Of a stretch of 64,000 nucleotides of DNA, positions 21,585-32,690 are shown one piece after another (position 1 is the stretch's first letter; each line of letters begins with the position of its first letter). Source of the stretch: Pyropia yezoensis (lineage: Eukaryota > Rhodophyta > Bangiophyceae > Bangiales > Bangiaceae). The DNA is taken from positions 25,259,554-25,323,553 of the forward strand of contig CM020619.1 of the NCBI GenBank assembly GCA_009829735.1. The letters are read 5' to 3'. The notes beneath the pieces are model-generated. The model saw only the letters and a program-made list of their open reading frames with translations, made no database searches and had not been told where the DNA came from. Position numbers and translations under genes: made by a program.

Positions 21585-23549
21585 ATGACGTTGAAAGGTC
21601 GGCTAAGCTCGCTCGTGTCAACCAAGGACGCCGACGCACGAGACAACAGGCAAGTGCTGCAGTCCAACCTCCCCGACCACATCCCCGCCAGTAATGTCAG
21701 CGGCTCCATCGAGGGGCTGTCCCCCAAACCGGGGAGGCAGCCCGAGAGGGGGAGCCTCTCTCTTAGTCGGCATGGGACTCCCGTATGCACAACCTCTTCA
21801 ACATTGGATGACGACATCTTTTTGTCGCCCCGCTCATTGGACTTTGGCCGTCAGCCCCGCTCGCCGCCGATGGGCTCCCTGTCGATGAACAGCCTCATCC
21901 ATGGAACGAAAGGGCTGGGCTTGTCGAACCTCGCCGACGTCAGTGACGGATCGCGCCGAGCTGGCAGGGGCCGCGCCGCCACCGACAACCGGATCCTTCC
22001 CCCCCGGACGCTCTCTGTATCAAGGCCGCCCCGGTCTCGGTCTCGCAGCGGGCAACGGAACAAGGAGGTGGCCTCGGCCATCGAGGCGGGCGTGGTGGTT
22101 GTGCGCTCGCGGCCGTGTGCCGATAACCCGATCGCAACGGTGTTGGACGTGGAGGTGGCTGACACGGACGGCTCATCCTTTTCCGCCTGCGCGCGCGCCG
22201 TGACGGCGAACAATGGTGGGGTGAGTGCTGGGTCGTTTGAGATTGAAGGCGGGGTTCTGGGGTCAACGTCACTGACCTTTGTGCCCCGCTTTGCGGTCAC
22301 CCCCGACGTGCGCGCTCGGCAGACCGAAGCCATTGTCGCGCAGATCGAGGCAACGCTCGGTACTGTGGCTCACGCGGCTGGCAACCATGGGGATGAGGAC
22401 ATGCGAGCTCTGACACCGGCCGCGGGAAGGCTGCTTGAGCACGAGCATTCACGGAAGGGGGAGACTCCTCGCTGGACAGTCTTGGGCGTGAATGCCGACG
22501 GCCCGTCGACCACGCTCACCGCCCTGGCCGTTTCTTTCCGTGAGCGGCGGGGTCTGTGTGAAGCCACCCGGATTGCTGTCGCGGCGGCGTCGCGCGCGTG
22601 GCGGCGATCCAACGTGCTTTTTATCAAGGTGACCTCTGCCATGCGCGCGCAGTTTTTTTTTTGTGTCGCAGAGCCGTCCAAGGGTACCTGCAAGGCGTCC
22701 GATGCTGCTCCGGCGGGGGCCACCCTTGTCAACGATGTCATTGAGGCAGTCAACGCGGCGTTTGCGAACGTGGCCTCCTCCAAAGTGCCAGGCGCTATGA
22801 CTCTGTCCAGCATGATGTCCTTTACAACCGCTGTGGACGACGGAGCCGTGTCATTACGGGAGGAGGCGAGGGGCACCAGCACCATATGCTCTGTGTCGGC
22901 ACCCCACCGCTTTGGGCTGTTGATTGACACCCTCGACGCTGTCGCGGCGCTTAGCCTGCTCGTGAAGTGCGCGACAGTGGAACGACGCACGGATGAGCGC
23001 GCTCGTCACAGCAAGGGCGACGCCACCTTCAAGCACATCTGCCTGGAGGTGGCGAACACCGACGGGGAGCCTATCATTGGAACGCCGACGGAAAAGAGCC
23101 TCCGCTGGCGGCTGCGCCGGGTGGTGGAAGGCACGGGCATCTGTGGGGACTCGCGGCACGTGGCGGTGATTGAAACGTCAGACAGTGCGGCCGCGATGTT
23201 GGGCAACGTGGAGGGCGGAAAGCCCAGTCTCGCGGCGAGCATGACCGCCCACATTGCCAAGGCCAACGTAGCGCTGACGTTGACCAGCAGACCCTCGGTG
23301 GGCGCGGGGGGATCCTCCCGGCCGGGCGTGGTGCTGCTTGCATCCAACCGCTCCGTGCTGCTCACCGCGGAGAGTACACTCGCGTACGCGGCCAAGGCCT
23401 TTTTTGACGTGACCGGCCTGAGTGGCCACCTGGACCACCCGGACGCGCCTGCGACCAAGCTGCCCCCGTACCCCGCGTCGACCGCCCGGGACCTGTGGGT
23501 GGGAAGCCCGTCCGACGCGCCTTCAGTGCTCCCGTCTCTGCCCGAATGA
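21585..23549 (+). CDS. Unrecognised 654-residue protein, possible tandem alpha/beta (ACT-like) repeats
   Basis: I do not recognise this protein. The start at 21585 (GACAATGACG) is the first ATG in the frame, and an upstream leader exon cannot be excluded. Residues 1-160 are Ser/Arg/Pro-rich and probably disordered (SLSLSRHGTPV, SVSRPPRSRSRSG). The rest looks like ordered protein, and three places share a strand-then-Asp-Gly pattern: TVLDVEVADTDGSS (about 185), WTVLGVNADGPST (about 297) and ICLEVANTDGEP (about 503). Each is followed by a helix-like stretch. That spacing recalls tandem ACT-type ligand-binding domains, but this is inference from pattern alone. Codon use is like its neighbours, with G or C in most third positions. 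Confidence 0.65.
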   Translation: MTLKGRLSSLVSTKDADARDNRQVLQSNLPDHIPASNVSGSIEGLSPKPGRQPERGSLSLSRHGTPVCTTSSTLDDDIFLSPRSLDFGRQPRSPPMGSLSMNSLIHGTKGLGLSNLADVSDGSRRAGRGRAATDNRILPPRTLSVSRPPRSRSRSGQRNKEVASAIEAGVVVVRSRPCADNPIATVLDVEVADTDGSSFSACARAVTANNGGVSAGSFEIEGGVLGSTSLTFVPRFAVTPDVRARQTEAIVAQIEATLGTVAHAAGNHGDEDMRALTPAAGRLLEHEHSRKGETPRWTVLGVNADGPSTTLTALAVSFRERRGLCEATRIAVAAASRAWRRSNVLFIKVTSAMRAQFFFCVAEPSKGTCKASDAAPAGATLVNDVIEAVNAAFANVASSKVPGAMTLSSMMSFTTAVDDGAVSLREEARGTSTICSVSAPHRFGLLIDTLDAVAALSLLVKCATVERRTDERARHSKGDATFKHICLEVANTDGEPIIGTPTEKSLRWRLRRVVEGTGICGDSRHVAVIETSDSAAAMLGNVEGGKPSLAASMTAHIAKANVALTLTSRPSVGAGGSSRPGVVLLASNRSVLLTAESTLAYAAKAFFDVTGLSGHLDHPDAPATKLPPYPASTARDLWVGSPSDAPSVLPSLPE

Positions 23550-26500
23550 CCTCTGGTGGCGGCAAGAGCACAGAAGCGGCTCCTTGCACCAACGTGATCG
23601 CCGACGCCGTTCTAGCTAGCGAGAAAAGAAAAGACAGGCCAAGCAAGGAACCAATGCCTGAGAATCCCATGAATAACAAATTATCGAGATACTTAGGTGA
23701 TCCGATTCCAAAACATAAAACATATATTAGTGTACAGAATATGAATCGGATTGACATTTTGATCTAGTGCCACGAAAAAATATTGCGACAATTCATCAAC
23801 GATTATCGAATGCTTTGCTCAGGGAAGTTCGAGCTCAGGGAAGCTCGAGCACATCATAATCGCACCTGGTTTAATTTGTGTTCTTGGCAATTCCAGGATC
23901 ACCACAAAAAGTTTCCAAATCATTTCCTCACGACTGTTCCCAAACGGTCATTCTCAGCTTCCTGCAAGTCCATACAAACTGCAGCGTGGTAAGGCGCGCG
24001 GCTAGGAAAGATGGCTTGGAAGGCGGGGGGAGGCGCAGGTGCTGCAAAAGGTAGCCCCCAATTCATCAATCGGCGACAATCCGTTCCCGACGACGTGTGC
24101 CGTTCCTGGCGACGTCAATCCGACTTTTAAACCCCACGTGCCATTCCCAATGTACATCAATCAGCATTGAAGAACTTTTGAAAACTGTTTAACCAACGTG
24201 ATGATGCAACTGTTCTTTTGTGCTCGAACTGATCCATCAGGTCGCAAAACGTTTGAGAACACTATGTTATGTGATTCTCAGGCCTGATAAAGGTTACTGT
24301 TTTTGGCCATCTGTATGGCACTGAAGCTTCGTTCTTGCCGTGGCTATGAGTATCAGCCGTGTTCAAAACCTCATCTGTATGTGCATTGGGATCAGCAGAC
24401 TTCATCGGTACTGCTGAAAAGGTCGTGCATTTGACCAAGCCGACAACGGCAAGTCTGAGTTTCTAAGGCAAAAATTACGCCCAGAAAAGGGAGGAGGACA
24501 TCTGGAGTCAGAACAACGCTTCACATTGGTGTGTTTAAACATGCATATCGGTAGCACCAACGAAACAATAAGGGGTGTGAGAGAAAGACGCAGATGGGCA
24601 CCTGGTGTGCGGCCAGATAGGAGAGAGCAATCGCGACAAACACTGCCAGCTGCACTGACAGCTCCTCTATTTCACACACGTTTTTTCTCGCGTGTATCGT
24701 CGGTGCTTCATGTTCGTTATTGGTGTAATATAGCCAGTTGTCCGTCATATGCAACTATCACTTGGCGTGAAAGCGCAATAAGTAATATAATTTAGCGCGG
24801 AATGGACCCGAAAATTCTCTTTATGCTGAGGTGTCTTTCTGACTGCACATAGATTGATAATTAAGCTTCTTACCCTTTCGAAAAAGTGGAATGAGTACCG
24901 CAGAGACCTTTGAACGAGTGGGACAAGCGGCCATACGTATCTGTCGATTTCTACAACTTGGCTAAAGGTGGCCAGCGCCACCTTCGCAGCCCCCTTCGCA
25001 AGGGCCCACGTTCTGTTCTATCGCGCCTTTTCCGATGCCGGCCGGAGCAAAAAAAAAGCGGCCATTTTTATGAAAAGCATGTCAATTACTCATGCAAGTG
25101 TACAAATTCGCCGGAAAGGCAGCTCCAGCGGCAGAGTTTAGCTCACTCGACAGATATGGATACGGCGGTTACGGCCGTGTGGCCCTCTCGACAGTGTAGA
25201 GAGCCAGAGCCATTGAGGTGTCTAGCGTCAGGCGCTACTTCTACATCGCGAATGAATGTTAGATAAGGCTACTTCAGTTGACCATAAACCACTTTTTCGG
25301 TAGTCCTGAAAAGCACGTGCTCATAATGCTGTATTGTCCGGGTCAATGGGCTGTTTCTAGACCGCAAGATGGGCAGGTAGCCGACAATGTACGCTCTAAC
25401 GCAGGCCAAAAAAGTTTTTAATTTCTCCTCTTTGACTAATGCAGGGCTTGCAGACGAACTCATACAACCCGCCCTTGGAAGTTCTTTAAGGATCGTGCCA
25501 TGGTCTGCCTCGGTATCTATCTATCGATCCTGGACCACTTTGTCGTTGTCGAATACAACACGAGGTATTTTGGCCGATCAGTCCAAGGTGCTTATTATAA
25601 AATATCCGCAGACCATCCTGGAGACCACCTTCGGTGCAGAATAGCTACTGGAGCGATCTTGCTTCGGAGCACGCTAGCAGATCAGGGCCCTTCTGTGCTT
25701 TTTGTGGGTAGGAGAATAGGACTCTGAATAGCGCCCCGTTTCGCGGGGCCCGAGGGGCTTCTGTTGTACAGCGCCCAAGTCGTTCCTTACTTACGCCCTC
25801 CTCGCCCGTCTCCGCCCGAGCAGGTGAATCTGCCGCCGCTACTGCCTTACCTCCTTAACGCCCCTACGTTTTCGCGTCTCTTTCTCAGGCCACAACGTCC
25901 CCTTCCCATCGGTGGAACTTTTTATGAAGGCCGGTCTCTCGCGTGTCCACGGAAGCGACACGCGCGCCACAGTGGGCACCCCTCCCGTCTGGTTGTGGAC
26001 AAGCACGATCGATCGTTTCTTGCTAGCCGCCAATTGCGCAAGCGGCACCTCCTACTGTGCATGTAAAGGGGTGGTAGCCACACGCCTTGCCGTGTCGGGG
26101 GAAAGTGACCAAGCCGCCGTCGTCGGCGCGCTGGGCGGCCGCAACCCGTCAGCGCTCTCACCCTAAATGTGCCAAATGGGAAAAAGTAACGACCCTCTAT
26201 GCTAAGTTTAGTCTGTTAACTGATCGCGCCAAAATTCGCGCCGATCGACTCGCGGGCGCGAGGGCACGCAGAGCTAAAAAAGAGCCTTGTGCTCGCCGAA
26301 TCTGATGACACAAATTGCGCCGCAGGCGCGATTCGCAGCCCTACAGAAGAAGAGTAGTCTTGTTTTGTTTTGCCCCAACCTGCGCCATTCACTCTTCCGG
26401 CAGTCTCTCTTCCACCTTTTCACCCCCTCCGCACACCCCACCACGGCCACTTGTGGGGCGCCTCGGCCGTGACGCCTGGCTGTGTGGCGTTCGGGTCTTG

Positions 26501-26802
26501 TACCTTAGACCTCTCCCACGTGGGAGATCGGTGCCGCTTGGCCATTGACACCCGCCCCAACCCTGTCCCCAACCGCTGTCCCGTTGCCGTTGCCACCTCA
26601 ACCCCATTGACACCTGAGCAGGTGCCAAATCGCCAATGAGGCTGACCTGGAATCGAGATCACTGAGGCATGCCATCTCGACGTACCGACAGAACCCTGTA
26701 CTTCGTCACCGTAGGAGAATGTACAGTGCGACCCGTCACTTGCCCAAGCGTAACCCAAGGAGCATATCGCCTGTCACATATCCTATGCAGTCACTATCCA
26801 GT

Positions 26803-26840
26803 TATGTACGGCCCGGTCATCTGTGGTCCGTACATAACCA
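26803..26840. repeat. Inverted repeat, 11-bp arms
   Basis: GTTATGTACGG and its exact reverse complement CCGTACATAAC flank about 16 bases. Compare the palindrome at 3795-3829. Confidence 0.7.
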
Positions 26841-28941
26841 AGCCACATATCGCGCGATCAACTCCCCGAGACCGTATTGTCTGGACGCTCCATGGACCTC
26901 CAAATGCATGCACTTGATGGAATATTCAGCGTACTCCGCCGTCAAGTAGGAGGATAGATACGCAATGACGCCCGCCGTCAGTCACAGAAAAGATGAGAGG
27001 ATCAAGCTGATCAGCTAATAACCTGCTTACTTCACCGTCCTGCAAGTAACGAACATGCCTTACCCAGGCGCTAGCACCTGCATCCCATCACCGCCTCCTG
27101 AGGCATACTTTCGAGGTCGGACTAACCGGAGTCAAAGCATCAGCAGCAGGCTGCTGTAGAGACATAACCACCATCATCGTATATACCTGTTCGCGCCATG
27201 CGCGGGCTGGTGCTTGATGTCCCTTACAAACGCTGCAAACAAAATTGATAATCCTCAATCCTCGAGTTCAATCGCACTGTTCAGAAAAACAACGGATGTT
27301 GGCCCGCATTCATTGTGCTCAGAAATACTGCTCTCAAAAAGCATCACCAAGCTATCCATACACTGACAATAACGAGCAACAGATAAGATATCCAGTCTTT
27401 CAAACAGTCATGACAACTGGGGGGCAAATTAGCAAAGGATCTGTAAATATCAAACTTCAAGAGTGCTTTTTGCGCCCACCACTTGTTCTGAAATACAAAT
27501 CGTTAAGCTATTTAATGGCGTGCATCACCAGGCAAGACATAAAAGACATTCGTTGCGACAACAGGAAACATCTGAGAACTTTCTTAAGAAACTCTTCAAG
27601 GCTGCTCAATCAATTTGTCAAAAAATGTTTGAAGCAGTCTCAGTGGAACACGGTGCGATTTACATACAAATGATTTTCTCTATGATAATGCAACAAAAGA
27701 TAATTGGTGTCCCGCCGATGACTATGAAAAGCAATGTGGTACCAAACAGCAACTGAGGACAAGCATGGTCCATCTCGTTTGTCCCTCTTCAATTCGGAAA
27801 ACACCAGCCCAGGCATGATGCAGCGGGGGATTGGGGATCGTGATTATTTATGGTAACGCCGACGCAGACTCAAGTTGACGCTGAGGTCGTGCGAAACGTA
27901 CCCTTGCGCTGCGTCGTGCCTGGAACGACTGACCCAGAGAGTATGTATGGGGGCAATAGGCAACTGAATTTCGACGTGTGCATGTCTTTACCGCTCCTTT
28001 CTGCTTTTAAATTGACAAACACGCTGTGTTCGACGTCTAAAGTATGTGCTTACAGAATAGATGTGTGCCTTAGACGTGGTCTCTCCGTACTATCGGATTG
28101 TATACTTTAATAAACCCGATGCCAAGTCGACTTCGCTGGTGATTCGGATTTTGGAGCTGGCAGCGTGTAGTGGAGATTGCCGCGGCAGTGAGAGCAGGGT
28201 TGGGGACAGGGTGGAGGAGAATGGTGGTTGCCGAGGTGGTGCCGGTCTCCCATGAGAGAAAGGGCGAATGGAGATGACCCTAACGAATTGCAGACGAGGC
28301 GCGACGTCCGTGGCGCCGCCTGTGATGCGTTAGTGGGGGAGGTGGTCACGGAAATGACAATTAGAACTCGTGGGGGCAGAGCAGGAAGCACTCCTCTTCG
28401 ACGCACACAGAAGCGCGGTCGTGAAAAGACCCTTAACCACCAGCGTGCTGTGAAGCAATCTCACGCTAATTTATTCTACCTCTGCAATGGGAGAGCGGTC
28501 ACCTGGAAGAGCTGCGGAGTTTTTCGAAAGACTGCTTTGGAGTACTCAACGAGCATACCACGTGCTATCTCGGAAAGGTTCGGCTATCGTTCCCGGTGCG
28601 GTCCATGGAGCGACTTTTGAAGAAAATCCAGAAGATGTACGAGTTCTGCTCACACGATCTTCGAAAGTATGTCTTTAGAACACATGGGGGGGAGCCTCGA
28701 GCGGTCCAGGAAGAATAATTGACCAAGTGCTCTGAATAATGACATGTATCGTTCGTGGGCGACCACAGAACATCAATAAACTAATGCAGTGCTAATACTG
28801 ACCCAGACTCGGAAGCGGCGTGTAATATTGTCGAAGAACATCTTGAATACTACTTCTTAGCGACCGATTTCACTATCCAGGAAGCGGGGATAAAACCCAC
28901 AGTTGTATTTTCAATAAAGATACACTGCCTCCTGATTATTG

Positions 28942-29093
28942 CGCATATTATTCGTTTGAGCGTGCTACGCACGCTCTCACATCCATGTTTAAAATTCGAC
29001 ACTTGCTTGGAAACAATCGCATATTATTCGTTTGAGCGTGCTACGCACATTTTCACGGCCATATTTATTGTTTGACACTTGCTTGGAAACAAT
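28942..29093 (+). repeat. Two tandem copies of a 76-bp unit
   Basis: Each unit begins CGCATATTATTCGTTTGAGC and ends ACTTGCTTGGAAACAAT. The first 30 bases and last 20 are identical; the middle differs at several positions. Confidence 0.85.
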
Positions 29094-29510
29094 TTTGGAG
29101 CAGGTATGAAGACTTCTCTACGGATCTTGGGGGCATCCTCTTTCAACTCAGCCGGCATTGAAAGAATTCGCTGGACTGTCCTTTAGAATTTGTGGACGCG
29201 ACGATACTGCTACAAAATGTTTCTTAGGAGGTGTCCGAAGCAATGATGCGCCAAATTGTCTGGATGATATTATGTATGTTCAAATACCGTTCGGCTGTTG
29301 CCTGGTGTCGTTAGTTTGTGGACAGCTTGCCTACTTGTCTTTTACGCAGATTTGTAAAGCTCATGGTTGTGCCGTTTTCGTTGTCAATCCAGCCCGTTTG
29401 GTCTGACATGTCTTTCTCCTGCTCCCAAGAGGATAGCCACTTGCGATCGTAGCAAGCCCCATAAAGTCCTTACACTATACCACCACATGCGAGCATTGTG
29501 GGGCTGGATT

Positions 29511-29531
29511 GTGCGCCCCCCTTTCGGGGGC
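29511..29531. repeat. GC-rich perfect hairpin
   Basis: GCGCCCCC, a 5-nt loop and GGGGGCGC in an AT-rich setting. A similar one lies at 25731-25750. It is not followed by a T run. Confidence 0.6.
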
Positions 29532-29769
29532 GCTGTGTCTACTGGCGCCCAACTGCGCCTTTTCAGCACCGAAAAGACGACCTCAGCGCCCCTGAGCGCA
29601 CTCAAGTAGGACCCGAATGGGCAATCGTGCGGCCCTTTTGCTTTAGTAATTACACATGAACGACAGAACTTCATGACTATCTAACCTTCGAAGAGTCAGA
29701 GAACGAATTTCTTCAGGGAGGCAATGTAGGTTCGACTAGTCGACTAAGGGTCTGTCTCACATAGTGCTT

Positions 29770-30550
29770 TTGACTGAAGTCTGTCCTGGCAGACCGAGGC
29801 CGAGACATAAAAACAATTTATGATAAACGGAGGGACCTCATTCGAGGAAACCTGCTTTGAGCGGCTCGGACGACCACCCATTGTCTAGTACAGACGACCA
29901 CGGAGTGTCTCACCTTTTTATTCGCAGAAGCTGAGGCTTTTTTGCTTCAGCAGCCCCAGTCCTGCAGATCTCGGCTTAACAATCTGTATCCGTGAAGATC
30001 TTGGCAAAATCACTTCTTTGCGTGAATATATGAGAAAAAGCAAGGGCGATCCCAGCCTGGTAGGGCACATATTTTCGGAGAGTCGGTCTCAAGGGCGATT
30101 CTGATTAGCTGCGAGCCTCTTTGAGAGAATTTGATTCGGACCCCAAGTCAGAAGTCAGAAGTCAGCAATACTGCTGCTTGCTGAATTCTGTCGTCGAAGA
30201 CCGAGACCGTGACATAAAGTCAATTTATTGTGAAGGAAGACACTCCATTGACTGAAAACTGCTATCAGCTGCTCCAGCACCCGACCAGTGTCTCCTACAG
30301 ACTGCCACAGAGTGCATTAACTAGATTTCTTCCGAATATGAGATTTTTCACTGTCAGTAGGCCCGTTCGAGGAGGTCTTGGCAGGACTACTTGTCTCCGA
30401 GGAGACCTAAAAAAGCAAGGGCGATTGCAGCCCGTGAGGCCCCATCAGTCGGCGAGTCGGTCCCAGGGGTCATTCTGATTGGCTGAGCCCCTCTCTGAAA
30501 GTCAGCCTCAGTCCCCCAGGGCAGAATTCAGAAGTCAGCAGTGAGGCAAA
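29770..30550 (+). repeat. Two diverged direct repeats of about 400 bp
   Basis: About 29770-30175 and 30180-30550 share blocks in the same order: GACATAAA..CAATTTAT, AAAAGCAAGGGCGAT, GAGTCGGTC, ATTCTGATT.GCTG and CAGAAGTCAGCA. Similarity is moderate, so this is an old tandem duplication. Confidence 0.65.
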
Positions 30551-32690
30551 CCATTTTTTGTCCCCAACCACAGGCTAGTAGCACCGCGTTCCAATCTTGT
30601 TCATCGTTCTCTCCAGTGTGTTGCGGCGCTGTGAAAAGTTACAAAGTGTTGAAAATCCACCGAGCAAGAGTGAAGAGAGACCGAAGGATGCGAACGGTGT
30701 GGTATTCGATGCGTGGTATTCGATGCCGCGACACATCGACGCTTTACTTCTCGACACCCCAGATACCGACTTGTGCACGCTGTCCTTGGTCTGTGTTTCG
30801 CGGCTCAACCTCTAACGTTTATCAACAGCGACCATCTCAAGACACCAAGTTGGATAACTCTCTCGCCCTCTCTGCTGGGGGTGCCTACCGTTATTGCACG
30901 TGCTTACAGATCGCGCTCGCTGCGAGTACCTCTTGTTTTGGGGTTTCAACTGTTGCTGTCATTGAGGTCACATCGGCTCAGAAGGTGGTCCCTGCGCTGG
31001 CTGATCGCTGGTAAAATATATTACTCTTTCTTGGTAAGATCTGGGCCATGCAAGCAATTGCTCCCCCCCCCACACGGATTCATACGCTCAGCTTTTACCC
31101 CTTTTTCTTGCTTCTTGCCAAGTATTCATACATCAACGTTATTCGTGATCCGAGGTTAAGAGCCATCTCGGTATGGCCGGAAGTGCACGGAGCAGCGCAG
31201 CAAGGGAAGGCTGTGCATCGTTCCCAAGATTTACCCGCGCAGGACGGCGGCGCTTTAACGCGCCTTGTTAGCACCCCGAAGATTCGTCATCGCGCCCTTC
31301 GAGCCCTTATAGCCCTCGACGAATCAATCTTGGAGCATTGGTTGGAACGGCTGCCCCATGATTAATTAAGAAGGCACTGCTCTTCAGTCGCTTGCGGCTC
31401 CTGATCGCGTTTTAGTCCCCCGCTGGCCTCTTCGAGTTGAAGAAACACCGAGCTTGTTATTCAATCAATACTGCTGATACTTGACTTGGTCGATTTTGCG
31501 CCTTCAGAGCCAGGGCGAGTCAGGGCGCAGCGCGCCTTACTGACGCCCTCCCACAGCGCCTCGGGCGCTTTCCGAAGACCCAACAGCACATATTGAATAG
31601 AAATGTGAGCGCTACACACGACCGACTGTTGGAACGCTTCGGGGTCAGCTATTGCAAGTGCACTCTATTTTTGGGCAGCTCTAGTTTTCGCGAAGCAAAC
31701 AAAGGCTCGAGCATGCACGTACTAAAGAATCAGGGATAACATCTCCCTCGGTCCCTCTCTTCTTTCAGCCCCATTGAAAACTGCATCAGCACCTGGCCAG
31801 ACCCAGAAGATTTTCGACTCGACCAAAAAAGCGCGCCCAAGCAAATCGCTGCTCGAGCACATCCATTTTGAGCTCAAGCATGGCTAAAGTTTGCATCAGA
31901 ATGCAAGAGCAAACGCCAGAATTGGCTTTGCTTCTTGACGAAGGATGAATAAGAAGTGCTGTGCAGGCGGCTCTCTGATTGATCGAGGGACCCCCGACGC
32001 ACTTCGAGTCCGAGTCGACGAGGACAGAATTGGGGGACTAGCCACACGTGATGCGCGACAACCGAAATGCGGGCGGAGCCCAGGTAGGTACTTAGAAACG
32101 CGAGGAGCTTGGCCATCTTCCACTCGTGCCCCTCCGCCGCCCGCCTCACGGACGTCCCTGAACACCCACCACTGTGATGCTGGGCGGGACTCTGCTGCTG
32201 GAGCACCCAGCCACACTTGCTCGTGGCCGAAGCTGGGTAGCTGTTGGTGCGCTCTACCCAGCCATGCGGCCGTCTAGACTCTATTTGGCGCATCCCCGGT
32301 ACCCGCGGGCACCTTGGCGGCGTCGACGAGTGCTAACGAGCACCCGCTGACCGCGGCGAACGGGGGCGGCGCTCCGCGACGACGAGGACGGACGCGAGGA
32401 GAGCTGCGCCGGGGCGGGTGCGAGGACGGAGGCGGGACGGGCTGGGGCGGCCGCAGTGGGGACGACCTCAGGTAGCCCTGCCCGCCCGTGCCGCCCCGCC
32501 TGCCCGCTTTCCCCGCCCCGCCACCTTGCACCCCGCCTCTCCTCTTGTGTGTGTCCCGGTCGGCGAGGTGATTGAACGGCCACCGCACGGCTGCAGGTAG
32601 AACGCGTTTTCTGGTGGCATTAGCACTTGCGTCGCGGCAGGCACCCCTCTTGGCCGCCCCCCGCAGCACCAGCCTCGCTCCCTCCTTCGA

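Larger units (their letters stand above)
23550..32690. other. Long AT-richer block without recognisable genes
   Basis: From about 23.6 to 32.3 kb the base composition drops visibly relative to the GC-rich flanks. Open frames are all short with no domain or motif I recognise. It holds local tandem repeats (28942-29093; 29770-30550), GC hairpins (25731-25750, 29511-29531), and an inverted pair GTTATGTACGG/CCGTACATAAC near 26803-26840. GC-rich sequence returns near 32280 with the BCKDHA 5' flank. It may be decayed transposon or other non-coding DNA; no rRNA or tRNA gene was recognised. Confidence 0.5.

Noticed and set aside
27245..27756. Two short overlapping ORFs in the AT-rich island
   Set aside because: No domain, no good start context, and lengths within chance for this composition.
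28942..29093. Direct repeats as a CRISPR array
   Set aside because: Only two adjacent 76-bp units without spacers, in eukaryotic DNA.
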